A stretch of 7,175 nt of DNA, taken from positions 1-7,175 of the forward strand of contig SLGR01000152.1 of assembly GCA_007136585.1 (NCBI GenBank), written 5' to 3'. This document shows positions 1 to 6,661 of the stretch, piece after piece (the first letter of the stretch is position 1; every line of letters begins with the position of its first letter). A model generated the notes under the pieces. The model saw nothing but the letters and a program-made list of their open reading frames with translations, ran no database searches and was not told where the DNA came from. Position numbers and translations under genes: made by a program. The DNA is from Candidatus Sumerlaeota bacterium (GTDB lineage: Bacteria; CG03; SLGR01).

Positions 1-113
1 ACTAAAAACTTAGGAACAAAAGCAATCGCGAAAAACAACCCCGCCAAGGTAAACACAATCCACCCATAAAATCCCCAAGGGCGCTTCTCTCCATCAATGT
101 TTTTATTTCCCAT
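1..113 (-). CDS. 5' end of a membrane protein, possibly an MFS transporter (partial)
   Basis: This frame opens with ATG at 113-111 and runs off the left edge, giving 37 residues. A good ribosome binding site, GAGGAAGG (minus strand of 121-128), lies 7 nt before the ATG, which supports the start. The peptide has a short polar N-terminus (MGNKNIDGEKR). A hydrophobic stretch follows from about residue 13, beginning WGFYGWIVFTLAGLFF, which looks like a first transmembrane helix. A Phe-Tyr-Gly-Trp motif before helix 1 is common in MFS transporters of the oxalate/formate-antiporter type, but 37 residues cannot settle the family. The gene starts 30 nt after the stop of the methyltransferase fragment on the same strand, so the two were probably one operon. 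All three Ile codons are ATT. No function is assigned. Confidence 0.5.
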   Translation of the reverse strand, partial: MGNKNIDGEKRPWGFYGWIVFTLAGLFFAIAFVPKFL

Positions 114-143
114 AGACTTGCCTTCCTCAAGTAACGGAAACGC

Positions 144-689
144 TTACGCTTCTGGAACACCCCACCAGCCGGGGTGGGGGAGCTTGCCTTCACGGCACCA
201 TCTACGTTCGTCGGAGCGCCACTCGGCTCGGTCGGCGATGGCATCGTCAACATCTTTAGGGGAAAGCACATCACAGGCGAGGATACCTGCCTTCTGGAGG
301 GGGGCGATATTGACGCGAACGCCGTCGTTGAGATCGGGAGTGTAGGTACTCTCCTGGGCGACAAACTCAGCAATGGTGTGGGGCGGGGTACGTTTGCCAT
401 CCAGGCTGGAAATGGCATCGTATAGGGGCTGCTGGGCTAGCCAGGGTTCCCAGGAGTGGGCCTCGGGGCACTCATACTTTTCAATACCCTCACGGAGTTT
501 CTTCGCTTTTGTTTGAAGGTATTTAATTTCCGCGTTAAGCGACTTAATTTGAGCTTTAAGAAAATCAAGCCGCACGACGATTGCCGATCGTCGGTCTCCG
601 CTGTAGCTAGGGAGCAGTTCTGCAAGCTCTTGTTTGAGTTCAGTCTGTTCTGTTTGAAGCTGCTTACGTTCTTCTTTGAGTAGAGGCGG
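144..689 (-). pseudogene. C-terminal fragment of an Eco57I/PglX-like adenine-specific DNA methyltransferase
   Basis: The frame is open from 689 to the stop at 146-144. Recognisable sequence starts near 680 and gives about 177 residues. The first ~75 form a Lys/Glu/Gln-rich coiled coil (LKEERKQLQTEQTELKQEL, then FLKAQIKSLNAEIKYLQ). The rest resembles the C-terminal end of large class I N6-adenine DNA methyltransferases of the Eco57I-type and BREX PglX groups: LNDGVRVNIAPLQKAGIL, then ADRAEWRSDERRWCREGKLP, then PGWW near the end. The SAM-binding and NPPY catalytic parts of a ~1,000-residue enzyme are absent, so this is a 3' remnant that cannot methylate DNA. An internal GTG at 575 could serve as a start but has no clear ribosome binding site. 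Upstream the frame meets a stop at 692-690, inside hspR-like sequence. The family call is from memory of conserved phrases. PglX versus a stand-alone type II enzyme cannot be decided, and no brxL or pglZ is visible. Confidence 0.6.
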
Positions 690-889
690 TCATTCCCCCG
701 GCTTCTCTTGGGGCAGACTATCTCCTCCGAATCAAGCTTCTTTAAGACCCATACCGGGATATCCAGAAGCCTGCTAACAACGCTTACAGTAAAAACAGGT
801 TCGTTATCCGGGATCTCAAACTCCTCAAAAACCTCGTCCCTGGTGCTGTTTTCAGGATCGTTCTCTTTATTTTTTTTACCTTTATTCAT
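437..889 (-). CDS. hspR: MerR-family HspR-like heat-shock repressor, intact only at its 5' end and followed by an out-of-frame tail
   Basis: Translation from ATG at 889-887 gives a charged N-terminus (MNKGKKNKENDPENSTRDE). A winged-helix MerR domain follows at about residues 30-75: EPVFTVSVVSRLLDIPVWVLKKLD, then EEIVCPKRSRGNDRLYSKK. The xPVxxxSVVSRLL opening and RLYS wing are typical of HspR-like repressors of chaperone genes. After about residue 73 the homology stops. The frame then reads through methyltransferase DNA in the wrong frame (FKQNRLNSNKSLQNC onward) to a stop at 439-437, so the 150-residue product is a chimera. The normal ~40-60 residue C-terminal effector part is missing. No Shine-Dalgarno site precedes the ATG. 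The upstream ATG at 934 lies inside the terminator hairpin and is unlikely. The gene follows hsp20 on the same strand, which fits a heat-shock regulator, but function in this form is doubtful. Confidence 0.65.
   Translation of the reverse strand: MNKGKKNKENDPENSTRDEVFEEFEIPDNEPVFTVSVVSRLLDIPVWVLKKLDSEEIVCPKRSRGNDRLYSKKNVSSFKQNRLNSNKSLQNCSLATAETDDRQSSCGLIFLKLKLSRLTRKLNTFKQKRRNSVRVLKSMSAPRPTPGNPG
665..690. other. Junction between hspR-like and methyltransferase sequences
   Basis: On the minus strand, hspR homology (Asn-Asp-Arg-Leu-Tyr-Ser-Lys-Lys) can be followed to about 671. Methyltransferase coiled-coil homology can be followed back to about 680 in a different frame. The two therefore meet or overlap by a few bases within an A/G-rich stretch (AAAGAAGAACGTA on the minus strand). 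Codon usage also changes across this point. No transposase, target-site duplication or att-like repeat is visible. It may be an illegitimate recombination or deletion end-point, or an assembly join made through a short low-complexity overlap. Confidence 0.6.
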
Positions 890-902
890 ATTAACTATAT
901 GA

Positions 903-932
903 TAAAAAGAAGAAGCCCGGCCGGGGCCGGGC
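903..932 (-). terminator. Rho-independent terminator after hsp20
   Basis: An 8-bp perfect GC stem (GCCCGGCC at 915-922, GGCCGGGC at 925-932) with a 2-nt loop is followed on the minus strand by TTCTTCTTTTTA. It starts 9 nt past the hsp20 stop codon. It should end most hsp20 transcripts before the hspR-like gene. On the plus strand the hairpin is followed by ATCCTCTTTT, so it might also work weakly in that direction. Confidence 0.8.
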
Positions 933-940
933 ATCCTCTT

Positions 941-1417
941 TTATTCACCTACGTCTATTTTCAGCTGTTTGGGTTTTGCGCTCTCCTTCTTGGGAAGCTC
1001 CACTTCAAGAACCCCTTTCTTATAGGAAGCGCGGATCTTCTTCTCATCCACATCCGAAGGAAGCGCGACAGCGCGCTGGAAGGCTCCGTAGTAAAGCTCC
1101 CTGCGAAGCTCGCCTCCCTCTTCGGATTTTTCCTCTCTCTTCTTCTCTCCCTTTATGGTAAGGATACCGTCTTCCAGGATCAGGTCGATCTCATCCTTCT
1201 TCATTCCGGGGATCTCAGACTTAACGACAATTTTATCCTTCTTGTCGTAAATGTCCATTGCGGGACCCCAGCCCTGCTCCGGAAGCGTATCCGCTGACGG
1301 GTCGAACCACTTTGACAGGGACATATTAAAGAGGTTGTTCATCTGACTCCGAAGCCTCTCCATGTCCTTGAAAGGATCCAGACCGCCTTCTCTCTCTCTC
1401 CAGGGAATAAGCGCCAT
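941..1417 (-). CDS. Small heat-shock protein, Hsp20/alpha-crystallin family
   Basis: This is an ATP-independent cytoplasmic holdase that binds unfolding proteins as oligomers and keeps them refoldable by ClpB and DnaK. The product is 158 residues, normal for the family. The N-terminal arm (MALIPWRE, then DPFKDMERLRSQMNNLF) is typical of bacterial class A Hsp20. The alpha-crystallin domain spans about residues 51-143, with PAMDIYDKKDKIVVKSEIPG, the LEDGILTIKGEK strand pair, and the hallmark GVLEVELPK at 135-143. The short tail ends in LKIDV, an I-x-V version of the I-x-I motif that docks into a neighbouring subunit. ATG at 1417 is chosen because AGGAGG lies 8 nt upstream. The in-frame GTG at 1426 overlaps that site and is rejected. 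The gene is divergent from clpB across a shared promoter region and is closed by a strong terminator. Confidence 0.95.
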   Translation of the reverse strand: MALIPWREREGGLDPFKDMERLRSQMNNLFNMSLSKWFDPSADTLPEQGWGPAMDIYDKKDKIVVKSEIPGMKKDEIDLILEDGILTIKGEKKREEKSEEGGELRRELYYGAFQRAVALPSDVDEKKIRASYKKGVLEVELPKKESAKPKQLKIDVGE

Positions 1418-1474
1418 AACTAACACCTCCTTTCGTTTTTTATTTTTCCCTAATCTGAGCCAACGCCCCGGCTG

Positions 1475-1503
1475 TTGACTTTCTCTCTTGTTTCCGTTAT
1501 TAT
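1475..1503 (+). promoter_or_regulatory. Sigma70-type promoter for clpB
   Basis: The -35 box is TTGACT (1475-1480), then a 17-nt spacer, then the -10 box TATTAT (1498-1503). Transcription would start near 1510, giving a leader of about 55 nt. The leader contains the clpB Shine-Dalgarno site GGAGG (1554-1558), 7 nt before the ATG. The -10 overlaps both the hsp20 promoter and the inverted repeat at 1490-1517. Confidence 0.75.
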
Positions 1504-1517
1504 TTTAACACGGAAAC
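1490..1517. promoter_or_regulatory. Inverted repeat, candidate shared operator of hsp20 and clpB
   Basis: A perfect 8-bp inverted repeat, GTTTCCGT (1490-1497) and ACGGAAAC (1510-1517), is separated by 12 AT-rich bases that contain both -10 boxes. A dimer bound here would block both promoters at once. It is neither CIRCE (TTAGCACTC-N9-GAGTGCTAA) nor the actinobacterial HAIR element (CTTGAGT-N7-ACTCAAG). The binding protein is unknown; an HspR-like repressor is one possibility. Confidence 0.6.
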
Positions 1518-1530
1518 CGAAATTTGTCAA
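1502..1530 (-). promoter_or_regulatory. Sigma70-type promoter for hsp20
   Basis: Read on the minus strand, a consensus -35 TTGACA (1530-1525) is followed by a 17-nt spacer and a -10 TAAAAT (1507-1502). The start would be near 1495 and the leader about 78 nt. The promoter runs head-on into the clpB promoter, and their -10 boxes share bases 1502-1503. Confidence 0.75.
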
Positions 1531-1565
1531 GACCGTAAACCGTATTATTTTAAGGAGGAAATAAA

Positions 1566-4139
1566 ATGATTAAATTTGATAAATTCACGACAAAAACACA
1601 GGAGGCCCTGCAGAAGGCCCAGCATACCGCGATTGAGATGGAGCACCAGCAGATAGACGCGGAGCATCTGCTTCTTGCCATGCTGGAGCAGGAGAACTCC
1701 GTAGCCGCTCCCCTTATGGAGAAGCTCGAGGTGCCCGCCGCGCCCCTGAAAAAGGAGCTCCGGGAAGAGCTCGGAAAACGACCCAGGGTATCAGGCGGAA
1801 AAACTTATATGGCCAGGCGCCTGGAGAATATTATAAACAGGGCTTTCACCGAGGCTGGGGCCCTTAAGGACGAGTATATCTCTTCCGAACACATACTTCT
1901 TGCGATGACAACCGAGCGGGAAGGGACCGTAGCGGCGATTTTCAGGAAACACGGTCTCAATAAGGAGAAGCTCCTTAAGGGTATCTCGGAGATACGGGGG
2001 AGCCAGAGGGTAACCGACCCCGACGCGGAAGAGAAATACCGGGCCCTTGAGAAATACGCCCGCGATCTCACAGCCCTGGCCCGCCAGGGGAAACTTGACC
2101 CTGTCATAGGGCGCGATGAGGAGATACGGCGGGTAATTCAGGTACTTTCCAGGAGAACTAAAAACAACCCCGTACTCATAGGCGAACCCGGGGTCGGAAA
2201 GACCGCCATAGCCGAGGGGCTGGCCAGGCGGATAGCCGAAGGCGACGTCCCCGAGTCCCTTAAGAACAAGCGGGTCGTGGCCCTTGATATGGGGAGCCTC
2301 CTGGCGGGGGCAAAGTTCCGGGGCGAGTTTGAGGAGAGACTGAAAGCAGTCCTGAAGGAGATAACCTCATCGGATGGGCAGATAGTCCTATTCATAGACG
2401 AACTTCACACCGTTGTGGGGGCAGGGGCCGCCGAGGGGGCGATAGATGCCTCAAATATGCTCAAACCCGCCCTGGCCAGGGGGGAACTCCGCTGCGTAGG
2501 GGCGACCACCCTTGACGAGTACAGGAAACATATAGAGAAAGACCCGGCCCTGGAGAGACGGTTCCAGCAGGTGATTATAAGGGAACCGGATGTCCAGGAT
2601 ACCATAGCGATACTCAGGGGGCTCAAGGAGCGTTATGAAGTTTTTCACGGAATTAAGATAATGGACTCTGCGTTAATCTCCGCAGCCGTTCTTTCAAACC
2701 GATATATCTCCGACAGGTTCCTTCCGGATAAGGCCATAGACCTCGTAGATGAGGCGGCAAGCAGACTTCATATAGAGATAGAATCCATGCCTACGGAAAT
2801 AGATGAGATACAGAGGAGAATAAGCCAGCTTGAGATTGAGAAGACCGGACTCAGGAAGGAAAAAACCCCCGATTCAAAATCCAGGCTCAAAAAAATAGAG
2901 GAAGAACTTTCCGGGCTTAAGGAGGAGATATCAAGACTGAAAAGCCACTGGCAGAGAGAACGTGATATAATAATGAAGATACGGGAGATAAAGGACAGTA
3001 TTGAGAAAAGCCGGATCGCCCAGGAGAGGGCGGAGCGGGAAGCTGATTACGAAAAAGCCGCCGAACTTAAATACGGAACCATAAACTCCCTTGAGAATGC
3101 ACTCTCAGAAAAGACCCGGGAACTTTCGGAACTTCAGAAGGATATGCGCCTCCTTAAAGAAGAGGTGGACGAAGAGGATATCGCCGGGGTGGTCTCCAAG
3201 TGGACAGGGATTCCTGTCTCAAGGATGATGGAGAGCGAGGTTCAGAAACTTCTCAAAATGGAGGATAAGATCAGGGAGCGGGTTGTCGGCCAGGACGAGG
3301 CGGTAAAGTATGTCTCCGAGGCGGTAAGGCGCTCAAGGGCCGGGCTCCAGGATGAGAGCAGGCCCATAGGCTCCTTTATCTTCCTGGGCCCCACCGGGGT
3401 GGGAAAGACCGAGCTTGCCAGGAGACTGGCCGAGTTTCTCTTTGACGACGAAAAGGCCCTTGTCAGGATAGATATGAGCGAGTATATGGAGAAACACTCC
3501 GTGGCCCGGCTCATAGGGGCCCCTCCGGGGTATGTGGGGTTTGACGAGGGAGGGCAGCTTACCGAGATAGTGCGAAGGAGGCCTTACTCTGTAATCCTCT
3601 TTGACGAGATTGAGAAGGCCCATCCCGACGTCTTTAACGCTCTTCTGCAGCTCCTTGACGACGGAAGACTCACTGACGGACAGGGAAGGACCGTGGATTT
3701 CAGGAATACCATAATAATAATGACCTCCAATACGGGCAGCTCCCATATAGCCCGCCTGGGCCCGGAAGAGGCCGAAAAACTGGTTATGGACGAACTGCGC
3801 AGCACATTCCGCCCGGAGTTTCTTAACCGTATAGACGAGATCATACTTTTCCGCGGGCTGACAAAAGAGAATATAAAGGATATAGTAGATATACAGCTCG
3901 GCGATCTGGAGAGGCACCTTAAAGAGCAGAAGATAAAAATAGAACTCAGCAAACCGGCCCTGGAACTTCTCGCGGAACAGGGTTTTGACCCTGTATACGG
4001 AGCCCGGCCCCTAAAGCGGGCTATTCAGCGGGCCATAGTAAACCCCCTGGCCTCAAAGATCATAGCCGGAGAGTTCAGGGAGGGGGATACTCTGGAGGTC
4101 ACCCGAAAAGAGAGCCGGCTGGAGCTCAGCAGGAAATAA
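1566..4139 (+). CDS. clpB: ATP-dependent protein disaggregase ClpB (Hsp100)
   Basis: ClpB is a hexameric cytoplasmic AAA+ machine that threads aggregated polypeptides through its central pore together with DnaK/DnaJ/GrpE. At 857 residues it is full length for the family. The N-domain with two Clp_N repeats spans about residues 1-150 ([20 protein letters not shown]). The first AAA+ module has Walker A GEPGVGKT (206-213), Walker B IVLFIDE (273-279) and a pore loop AKFRG with Phe where E. coli has Tyr. A long coiled-coil M-domain (about 405-530) marks it as ClpB rather than ClpA or ClpC. The second module has Walker A GPTGVGKT (608-615), pore loop GYVG and Walker B VILFDEIE (676-683). The arginine-containing [15 protein letters not shown] motif lies near the end. 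No ClpP-docking IGF/IGL loop is visible. GGAGG sits 7 nt before the ATG. Most Ile codons are ATA. The gene is divergent from hsp20. Confidence 0.97.
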   Translation: MIKFDKFTTKTQEALQKAQHTAIEMEHQQIDAEHLLLAMLEQENSVAAPLMEKLEVPAAPLKKELREELGKRPRVSGGKTYMARRLENIINRAFTEAGALKDEYISSEHILLAMTTEREGTVAAIFRKHGLNKEKLLKGISEIRGSQRVTDPDAEEKYRALEKYARDLTALARQGKLDPVIGRDEEIRRVIQVLSRRTKNNPVLIGEPGVGKTAIAEGLARRIAEGDVPESLKNKRVVALDMGSLLAGAKFRGEFEERLKAVLKEITSSDGQIVLFIDELHTVVGAGAAEGAIDASNMLKPALARGELRCVGATTLDEYRKHIEKDPALERRFQQVIIREPDVQDTIAILRGLKERYEVFHGIKIMDSALISAAVLSNRYISDRFLPDKAIDLVDEAASRLHIEIESMPTEIDEIQRRISQLEIEKTGLRKEKTPDSKSRLKKIEEELSGLKEEISRLKSHWQRERDIIMKIREIKDSIEKSRIAQERAEREADYEKAAELKYGTINSLENALSEKTRELSELQKDMRLLKEEVDEEDIAGVVSKWTGIPVSRMMESEVQKLLKMEDKIRERVVGQDEAVKYVSEAVRRSRAGLQDESRPIGSFIFLGPTGVGKTELARRLAEFLFDDEKALVRIDMSEYMEKHSVARLIGAPPGYVGFDEGGQLTEIVRRRPYSVILFDEIEKAHPDVFNALLQLLDDGRLTDGQGRTVDFRNTIIIMTSNTGSSHIARLGPEEAEKLVMDELRSTFRPEFLNRIDEIILFRGLTKENIKDIVDIQLGDLERHLKEQKIKIELSKPALELLAEQGFDPVYGARPLKRAIQRAIVNPLASKIIAGEFREGDTLEVTRKESRLELSRK

Positions 4140-4147
4140 CCCCCTGA

Positions 4148-4178
4148 GGGGCAGGACGCCCCCCCCTATTGCTTTTTT
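4148..4178 (+). terminator. Possible weak terminator after clpB
   Basis: A hairpin GGGGC (4148-4152), AGGAC loop, GCCCC (4158-4162) is followed after about 10 nt by a run of six T (4173-4178). An alternative CCCC-TGA-GGGG hairpin (4141-4151) overlaps it. The distance between stem and T-run is longer than usual, so termination may be partial. Confidence 0.4.
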
Positions 4179-4196
4179 AAAAAAAACTTCTATAAT
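4169..4196 (+). promoter_or_regulatory. Promoter for the MFS-channel operon
   Basis: TTGCTT (4169-4174), a 16-nt spacer of T and A runs, and a perfect TATAAT (4191-4196) lie upstream of the transporter ATG at 4222. Transcription would start near 4203, leaving about 19 nt of leader. A GAGG (4208-4211) lies 10 nt before the ATG, a slightly long spacing. The -35 overlaps the tail of the possible clpB terminator. Confidence 0.65.
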
Positions 4197-4221
4197 CCTG
4201 CGCTTATGAGGATTAATTCAT

Positions 4222-5748
4222 ATGGATAATACAATAAGGGAAAGGGGGCTGAGACTCTCTGTAATAGACGGAGCCTTCTCCGCAGTTATGGGGGGGCTCT
4301 GCGGCGGTATATTTCTTGTGGGGTTCGTCCTTAAGGTCCTGGACGCGGATACGGGAAAGATAGGCGTTATAGCCTCGCTTCCGATGTTCGCGAACCTGAT
4401 TCAGCTCCTGGGCTCCTATATCATAGAAAAAACCGGAAAGAGCAAAAGACTCTGCCTGATATCCGTGGCTGTAAGCCGGGCTCTCTGGCTCCTTATAATA
4501 CTCCTTCCCTTCAGGATATTTGCCGGACTTTCCGATTACAGGATCTGGGTAGTCGTAGGCGTCATAGGGCTCTCCAGCCTCTTTGCAGCACTGGCCGGGG
4601 TGGGCTGGACATCCTGGATGAGCGAGCTTGTCCCGGAAGAAACAAGAGGGGCTTATTTCGGAAAAAGAAATATGATCTCCGCCTTCTTCGGGATGCTCTT
4701 TGTTCTTGCCGGCGGAAGGTTCATAAACTTCTGGGAGATGAGGTACCCCCATAACCAGCCTGCGGGATTCATCATTATTTTCGGTGCGGGGATTCTTGCG
4801 GGTCTCCTTTCCCTTATCTTTCTGAGAGCGGTCCCTGAAACCCCCGCCCCTCCCCGGCCGAAAGACGGGGGTTTTAACTTACGGGAGTTTCTCTCCCCGG
4901 TTAAAGACTCTAACTTTATAAAACTGGCCCTCTTTGGAGCCTCCTGGATATTCGCTGTCAACCTTGCGGCCCCTTTCTACGGCGTATATATGATAAACAC
5001 CCTGAAGATTGATTTCTCGACCCTGACCGTCTTTGGGACAGCCGCTACAGTGGCCACCCTTATAATGATGAAAATTTGGGGGCCTATAACAGATAAACTC
5101 GGGAACAAGCCGGTCCTCATCGTATCCAGCCTCGCGCTCGCAGCCGTGCCTTTTCTCTGGGTAAGCACAATACCGGGAAGATACTATATCCCGGTTATGG
5201 GAGCCCATATTCTCAGCGGAGCCTTTATGGCAGGGGCGGGGTTATCGCAGTTCAATATTCTGATAAAACTCTCTCCCCGGGAAGGGCGCTCCGTCTACCT
5301 GGCCCTCTACGCTGCCGCGACAGGGTTAACGGGTGCCCTGGCCCCTGTAGCGGGAGGGAGGCTATCCTTTCTTATGGAGGATATATCCGTAATTTTGCCC
5401 GGGTATACGCTGACAGGGCTTCACCTGCTTTTTATACTCTCTGCTGTTCTTATAGCCGTATCCCTGATATTTGCCGCAAGGATACACGAGGAAGGGAGCT
5501 CTTCCCCCATGGCTGTGGTCCTCCAGCTTAAAAACGACCTCAACCTTCAGGCGGGTATATCCGGGGCATCTGATTTTATTATCATCCGGGCCGCCAGGGG
5601 CGAAAATATCCTGCGCAAAATAGACAGGAAAACCGATGAGATAGCCGCCAGATCCGAGGATTCGGTGCGCAGGGCCCTTGAGAAAGGCGAAAAGCTGGTT
5701 GAAAAACCTGTAAGAAAGATAAAGGATTTTCTAAAAGAAGATGATTGA
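4222..5748 (+). CDS. Major facilitator superfamily transporter with a charged C-terminal cytoplasmic tail
   Basis: The product is 508 residues. About twelve hydrophobic segments can be placed at roughly 15-38, 46-68, 78-98, 106-126, 150-170, 181-201, 233-255, 265-285, 295-315, 322-345, 357-382 and 396-418. This is the 6+6 pattern of MFS secondary transporters of the inner membrane. A loop of about 30 residues (203-232) splits the halves. MFS motif A is recognisable in the second half (GPITDKLGNKPVLI, 287-300) and degenerate in the first (SYIIEKTGKSKR). VGWTSWMSELVPEETRGAYFGKRN (127-150) is a conserved loop in this type of MFS protein. Beyond helix 12 lies an unusual ~88-residue polar tail (421-508), rich in Lys, Arg and Glu and probably helical. 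The substrate is unknown. It is followed after 23 nt by the channel-like gene, so the two are probably co-transcribed. Confidence 0.85.
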   Translation: MDNTIRERGLRLSVIDGAFSAVMGGLCGGIFLVGFVLKVLDADTGKIGVIASLPMFANLIQLLGSYIIEKTGKSKRLCLISVAVSRALWLLIILLPFRIFAGLSDYRIWVVVGVIGLSSLFAALAGVGWTSWMSELVPEETRGAYFGKRNMISAFFGMLFVLAGGRFINFWEMRYPHNQPAGFIIIFGAGILAGLLSLIFLRAVPETPAPPRPKDGGFNLREFLSPVKDSNFIKLALFGASWIFAVNLAAPFYGVYMINTLKIDFSTLTVFGTAATVATLIMMKIWGPITDKLGNKPVLIVSSLALAAVPFLWVSTIPGRYYIPVMGAHILSGAFMAGAGLSQFNILIKLSPREGRSVYLALYAAATGLTGALAPVAGGRLSFLMEDISVILPGYTLTGLHLLFILSAVLIAVSLIFAARIHEEGSSSPMAVVLQLKNDLNLQAGISGASDFIIIRAARGENILRKIDRKTDEIAARSEDSVRRALEKGEKLVEKPVRKIKDFLKEDD

Positions 5749-5771
5749 TATTTTAAATGGGAGGTAATCTT

Positions 5772-6623
5772 ATGAACGGTTTTATGTATATTTTCAGGGA
5801 ACTTGCGGTATCTTCTTTCACCCAGCTGGCAGAGGCGGCAACCAGGTTCGGGCCCAAGGTCCTTCTTGCGGCTGCCGTAATGGGCGGAGGCTGGTTATCA
5901 GCCGTTATTATAAAAAAGATAACAGCCAAGCTCCTCCGGATGCTGGGGTTTGACGTATTTGCGGAAAAGTTCGGAATAACCTCCTTCCTTCAGAGAGGGG
6001 GTATCGCAAGAAAGCCCTCCTCCATAACAGGGCTGATATTATTCTGGGTAATACTTCTGAACTCCTTTATAATGGCATCCGATCTGATGCGCATAGGGTT
6101 TACCGTGGAACTCATACAGACCGTTTTTATATATATTCCCAGACTTGGCGCCTTCATAATAATACTTGCCCTGGGGGTCGCCCTGGGAAGGTTTGCCGAC
6201 CGCCTTATATACAAGGCATCCCTGCTTGCGAAAATACCCTTCAGCTTCCTCGCGGGAAAATCAGCCGGGTATATGGTTATCGCGCTGGCCCTTCTCCTTG
6301 CCCTGGATTATATGGGTGTCCCCAGGAGCCTCTCACTTCAGCTCTCAATAATCATAATAAGCGTCATACCTGTCCTTATCATTACGGCGCTCTTTACCGG
6401 GGGCAGGGAGCTTATCGCAAATATCGCAGCGGCGAAGTATATAAGCAGGGAGTTCGAGACGGGAGACGATATAAGCTCCGAGCACTTCTCCGGCAGGATA
6501 AGTTCTATGGACCTTTTTGCCGTAAAACTTAAGGACCCGGGCGGCGAGACCGTTATCCCAAATACAAGGTTCATCGGGGCTCTCATCCGCAGGGAAACCC
6601 CCCGCACGGACCGCGCAGACTGA
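5772..6623 (+). CDS. MscS/CmpX-like small mechanosensitive channel family membrane protein
   Basis: The start is ATG 5772 because GGGAGGT (5759-5765) lies 6 nt upstream; the in-frame ATG at 5757 precedes that site. The protein is 283 residues with about five membrane segments (28-48, 84-104, 117-138, 163-182, 189-209). The first, VLLAAAVMGGGWLSAVIIKKITAKLLRMLGFD, resembles the conserved TM-helix repeat of CmpX-type proteins. The last leads into GGRELIANIAAAKYISREFETGDDI (210-234), which matches the pore-lining helix and start of the MscS beta domain. VIPNTRFI (261-268) matches the V-IPN strand of that domain. The protein ends 15 residues later, so the MscS alpha/beta vestibule is missing. It may act in osmotic protection or as a non-channel membrane regulator. 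It sits 23 nt after the MFS gene. Confidence 0.75.
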   Translation: MNGFMYIFRELAVSSFTQLAEAATRFGPKVLLAAAVMGGGWLSAVIIKKITAKLLRMLGFDVFAEKFGITSFLQRGGIARKPSSITGLILFWVILLNSFIMASDLMRIGFTVELIQTVFIYIPRLGAFIIILALGVALGRFADRLIYKASLLAKIPFSFLAGKSAGYMVIALALLLALDYMGVPRSLSLQLSIIIISVIPVLIITALFTGGRELIANIAAAKYISREFETGDDISSEHFSGRISSMDLFAVKLKDPGGETVIPNTRFIGALIRRETPRTDRAD

Positions 6624-6648
6624 AACTTTCACCTCCTGCCGGATGTCT

Positions 6649-6661
6649 AACTTCTGAAGTT
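6649..6661. promoter_or_regulatory. 13-bp palindrome next to the marR -35 box
   Basis: AACTTC-T-GAAGTT is a perfect palindrome around one central base. It ends on the first base of the TTGACA -35 box of the MarR-family gene. Such a position suits an operator. A shorter palindrome, TGAAA-C-TTTCA (6621-6631), overlaps the stop codon of the channel gene. Neither resembles a terminator, because no T-run follows. Confidence 0.4.

Noticed and set aside
97-683. Several plus-strand open frames (97-345, 174-425, 456-683)
   Set aside because: They mirror the minus-strand methyltransferase and hspR sequences, lack ribosome binding sites and look like no known family.
144-689. A complete BREX or other defence system
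   Set aside because: Only the C-terminal part of one methyltransferase is present; no brxA, brxB, brxC, pglZ, brxL or nuclease gene is visible.
890-934. Upstream ATG at 934 as the hspR start
   Set aside because: It would place the first 15 codons inside the terminator hairpin, and the added residues do not resemble HspR.
1418-1426. GTG at 1426 as the hsp20 start
   Set aside because: It overlaps the AGGAGG site; ATG 1417 is correctly spaced and gives the family-typical MALIPW start.
1427-1565. CIRCE, HAIR or sigma32 heat-shock elements between hsp20 and clpB
   Set aside because: No match to the CIRCE or HAIR consensus, and the promoters fit sigma70 boxes rather than sigma32.
1805-3952. Long minus-strand frames opposite clpB (such as 3333-3917)
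   Set aside because: They arise opposite a strongly conserved gene with biased codons and show no domain or ribosome binding site.
1566-4139. ClpA or ClpC instead of ClpB
   Set aside because: The long coiled-coil M-domain is present, and no ClpP-docking IGF/IGL loop is visible.
5757-5771. ATG at 5757 as the start of the channel-like gene
   Set aside because: The Shine-Dalgarno site GGGAGGT lies after it and 6 nt before ATG 5772.
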